DNA of 15,799 bases, taken from positions 1 through 15,799 of the forward strand of contig JBFMFE010000267.1 of the NCBI GenBank assembly GCA_040752295.1. Direction: 5' to 3'. This stretch comes from JBFMFE01 sp040752295 (lineage in GTDB: Bacteria; UBP15; UBA6099; JBFMBQ01). Position 1 is the stretch's first letter, and every line of letters begins with the position of its first letter. The notes under the pieces are model-generated. The model did no database searches and was not told where the DNA came from. It saw only the letters and a program-made list of their open reading frames with translations. This document shows, one piece after another, positions 13,819 to 15,799 of this stretch. The position numbers and the translations under genes were made by a program.

Positions 13819-15799
13819 TCAGTACTCTCTCATGTGCTTCTCGACCGCCTGGCGCAGGTCCTCGTCGGAGAAAGGCTTGGCGAGGAACTCGTTTATCCCC
13901 ACTTCGGCGCCGCGGTCCCGGTCCACGCGCTTTATGTCGGACGTGACCATTATGACGGGGAGGCGGCGCGTGCGCTCGGACGCCCTCATTTTCGCGGCGA
14001 ACTCGTAGCCGTCCATGCGCGGCATGTTGATGTCGGTGACCACGGCGCTGAATTTTTCCTCGCGGAGCATTTCGAGCGCCTTGAATCCGGAGGAGGCGAC
14101 CGCGACGCCGTATCCCATGCGCTCGAGCATGTCCCGCTGGGCGAGGCGTCCGGAGAGCGAGTCGTCCACGAGCAGTATTTTCTTCGCGCGCCGGGCTTCC
14201 GCCGCGACGCCGGCGCGCCCCGCGCGCTGGGCGATCTGCGAGACCGAGGCGACGATCCCCCCCACGTCTATGATGAGGGCGATGGAGCCGTCGCCGAAGA
14301 TCGTCGCGCCGACGAGGTGGCGCACGTCCCCTAAAAAATCGCCGAGCGTCTTTATCACCACCTGCTGCTTTTCGATCACCTCGTCCACCACGAGACCCAC
14401 TTTCACGTCCGCCACGCCCACGATCACCACCGGCAGTCCGCTCGCCTCGTCACGCCGGCTTTCGATCTGGAACACGTCGGACAACCGCACGAGCGGGAGC
14501 ACCTGGTCGTGGTACCGGAAGACGCTCCGTCCCTCGACGCTCGAAACCTTGTCCGTGGTCAGCAGGTCCGTCGCCTCGATGGGGTCCATGGGGATGACGA
14601 ACTTCATGCCGCCGGTCTTCACGATCATTGACTGGATGATGGCGAGCGTGAGGGGGAGTTTGAGTTTGAACACCGTGCCTTCGCCCGGCACGGACCTCAC
14701 CCTCACGGTGCCCTTCAGCTTGTGTATGTTGTCCTTCACCACGTCCATGCCCACGCCCCTGCCCGAAAGGTCGGTGACTTCCTCCTTCGTGCTGAATCCG
14801 GGTATGAAGATGAGGTTCAGCGCCTGGCGGTCGTCCATCTGCGCGGCTTCCTCCTCGGAGATCAGGCGCCGCTCGAGCGCCTTGCGCCTGATCCGCTCCG
14901 GGTCCATGCCCTTGCCGTCGTCCTCGACCTCCACCACGACCGAGTTGCCCTCGTGGTAAGCCGTGAGGCGTATCATACCGGTCTCGGGCTTGCCCTTCTG
15001 CGTCCGCTCCTCGGTGGTTTCGATCCCGTGGTCTATGGCGTTGCGTATGAGGTGCATGAGCGGGTCTTCGATCTCCTCGATGAGCGTCTTGTCGAGTTCG
15101 GTCTCTTCGCCTTCCATGACGAAGTCCACTTTTTTACCGAGGCTGCGGGCGATGTCCCTCACCTTGCGCGGGAACTTGCTGAAGACCTGCGATATGGGAA
15201 GCATGCGCAGTTTCATGGTCTCGTCCTGAAGGTCGTCTATGACGCGCCCGATGTTGATCCCGTCGTTCTGGAACTCGATGAACAGGGCGTCGAGGTCGGA
15301 CTTGAGCGCGGCGAGTTCCCCGACGAGCCAGTCGAGGTTCTGCTCGCCGGCGGAGGCGTGTTCGTAGAGTCTGACGACCTGCTCGCGCAGTGCGGCGCGG
15401 AGGGACGTGAGCGCGCCCGGCGTGAGGGCGCCGAGGCTTCTGTCAGGCTCCGGCCGGGCGTCCGGCAGGAGCCTTGCGAGAGGCTCGAGGACCTTTTCCG
15501 GGGCGACGTCCTCGAAGGCGTGCCCGACAGCCTTTTTCCTGCTGCTCTTGAGGTTTTCTAGCGTCTCGCCCAGCTGGACGATGTGCTGTCTGAGCGCGCG
15601 TATTTCCTGCTCCATCTTGTTGTGATTGATGACGAGTTCGGCGATGAGGTTGACGAGGACGTCGAGTTTCTCGGTGTCAACTCTCACGGTCGCCTTCGCC
15701 GTCTCGGCTTTTTCCGCTTTGGCGGGGCGCCGCTGCGGGGCGCGCGGGGGTTCTCCCGGACGCGGTTTTTCGCCGGGCGGCGGTTCAGCCGCCGTTTTC
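13819..15799 (-). CDS. cheA: CheA histidine kinase fused to a C-terminal receiver domain (5' end outside window)
   Basis: CheA phosphorylates a histidine in its N-terminal HPt domain and passes the phosphate to receivers. Positions here count from the valine codon at 15687. The visible part holds a dimerisation region (1-190, unusually long), the ATPase domain with the N box HLIRNAIDHG (212-221), DDGKGMD (256-262) and SGRGVGMDVV (308-317), a CheW-like domain (about 345-485), and a receiver domain (503-622) with D508, D509, phospho-acceptor D552, T582 and K604. Upstream of 15687 the frame stays open for 37 codons of proline-, alanine- and lysine-rich linker to the window edge. The GTG at 15687 is therefore probably internal, and the HPt domain lies beyond 15799. 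The layout resembles FrzE- or ChpA-type hybrids. Confidence 0.93.
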   Translation of the reverse strand, partial: KTAAEPPPGEKPRPGEPPRAPQRRPAKAEKAETAKATVRVDTEKLDVLVNLIAELVINHNKMEQEIRALRQHIVQLGETLENLKSSRKKAVGHAFEDVAPEKVLEPLARLLPDARPEPDRSLGALTPGALTSLRAALREQVVRLYEHASAGEQNLDWLVGELAALKSDLDALFIEFQNDGINIGRVIDDLQDETMKLRMLPISQVFSKFPRKVRDIARSLGKKVDFVMEGEETELDKTLIEEIEDPLMHLIRNAIDHGIETTEERTQKGKPETGMIRLTAYHEGNSVVVEVEDDGKGMDPERIRRKALERRLISEEEAAQMDDRQALNLIFIPGFSTKEEVTDLSGRGVGMDVVKDNIHKLKGTVRVRSVPGEGTVFKLKLPLTLAIIQSMIVKTGGMKFVIPMDPIEATDLLTTDKVSSVEGRSVFRYHDQVLPLVRLSDVFQIESRRDEASGLPVVIVGVADVKVGLVVDEVIEKQQVVIKTLGDFLGDVRHLVGATIFGDGSIALIIDVGGIVASVSQIAQRAGRAGVAAEARRAKKILLVDDSLSGRLAQRDMLERMGYGVAVASSGFKALEMLREEKFSAVVTDINMPRMDGYEFAAKMRASERTRRLPVIMVTSDIKRVDRDRGAEVGINEFLAKPFSDEDLRQAVEKHMREY

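Noticed and set aside
15685..15687. GTG as the true start of cheA
   Set aside because: The frame stays open upstream to the window edge with linker-like composition, and a CheA starting here would lack the HPt phosphorylation domain.

Overview
The window is about 15.8 kb of GC-rich bacterial DNA (roughly 60% G+C by eye). Every gene I can support lies on the minus strand, so transcription runs from high to low coordinates. In that order the genes are: cheA-REC (5' end outside the window), cheW, a methyl-accepting chemotaxis protein (MCP), acetone carboxylase beta (acxA), a Phd/PIN toxin-antitoxin pair, acetone carboxylase alpha (acxB) and gamma (acxC), a low-GC nucleotidyltransferase, proA, a SagB-type oxidoreductase, queE and queC. 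No tRNA, rRNA or CRISPR array was seen. The membrane-anchored MCP with a periplasmic helical domain suggests a Gram-negative-type bacterium. The AT-rich repeats with TCGAATATCGAAT-like words remind me of Lentisphaerota/PVC-type genomes, but this is a recollection and not evidence.

Region 10375-15799 encodes a chemosensory core: a CheA kinase with a C-terminal receiver domain, a CheW coupler and a very long MCP. The MCP signalling hairpin carries 28-residue repeats in both arms. Region 4340-10310 encodes the three acetone carboxylase subunits, which carboxylate acetone to acetoacetate using ATP. The cysteine-rich gamma subunit is what separates this enzyme from hydantoinase or oxoprolinase relatives. 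The beta and alpha genes, normally adjacent, are separated by about 1.1 kb holding a Phd/PIN toxin-antitoxin pair and one copy of a small repeat element.

That element occurs twice (7108-7342 and 13531-13761). The copies are about 95% identical, have terminal inverted repeats, are flanked by TA on both sides, and contain two internal inverted repeats. This fits a non-autonomous MITE of the Tc1/mariner-IS630 type. The second copy lies directly against the cheW start codon.

Region 192-3677 is a tight cluster (proA/sagB overlap by 4 bp, queE/queC overlap by 4 bp) combining proline synthesis, an unassigned flavin oxidoreductase and two steps of 7-deazaguanine (queuosine precursor) synthesis. The AT-rich nucleotidyltransferase upstream of it (3745-4269) looks acquired.

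The families are mostly known. The least explained features are the MCP repeats, the MITE family and its insertion sites, the interrupted acx operon, and the role of the SagB-like enzyme.
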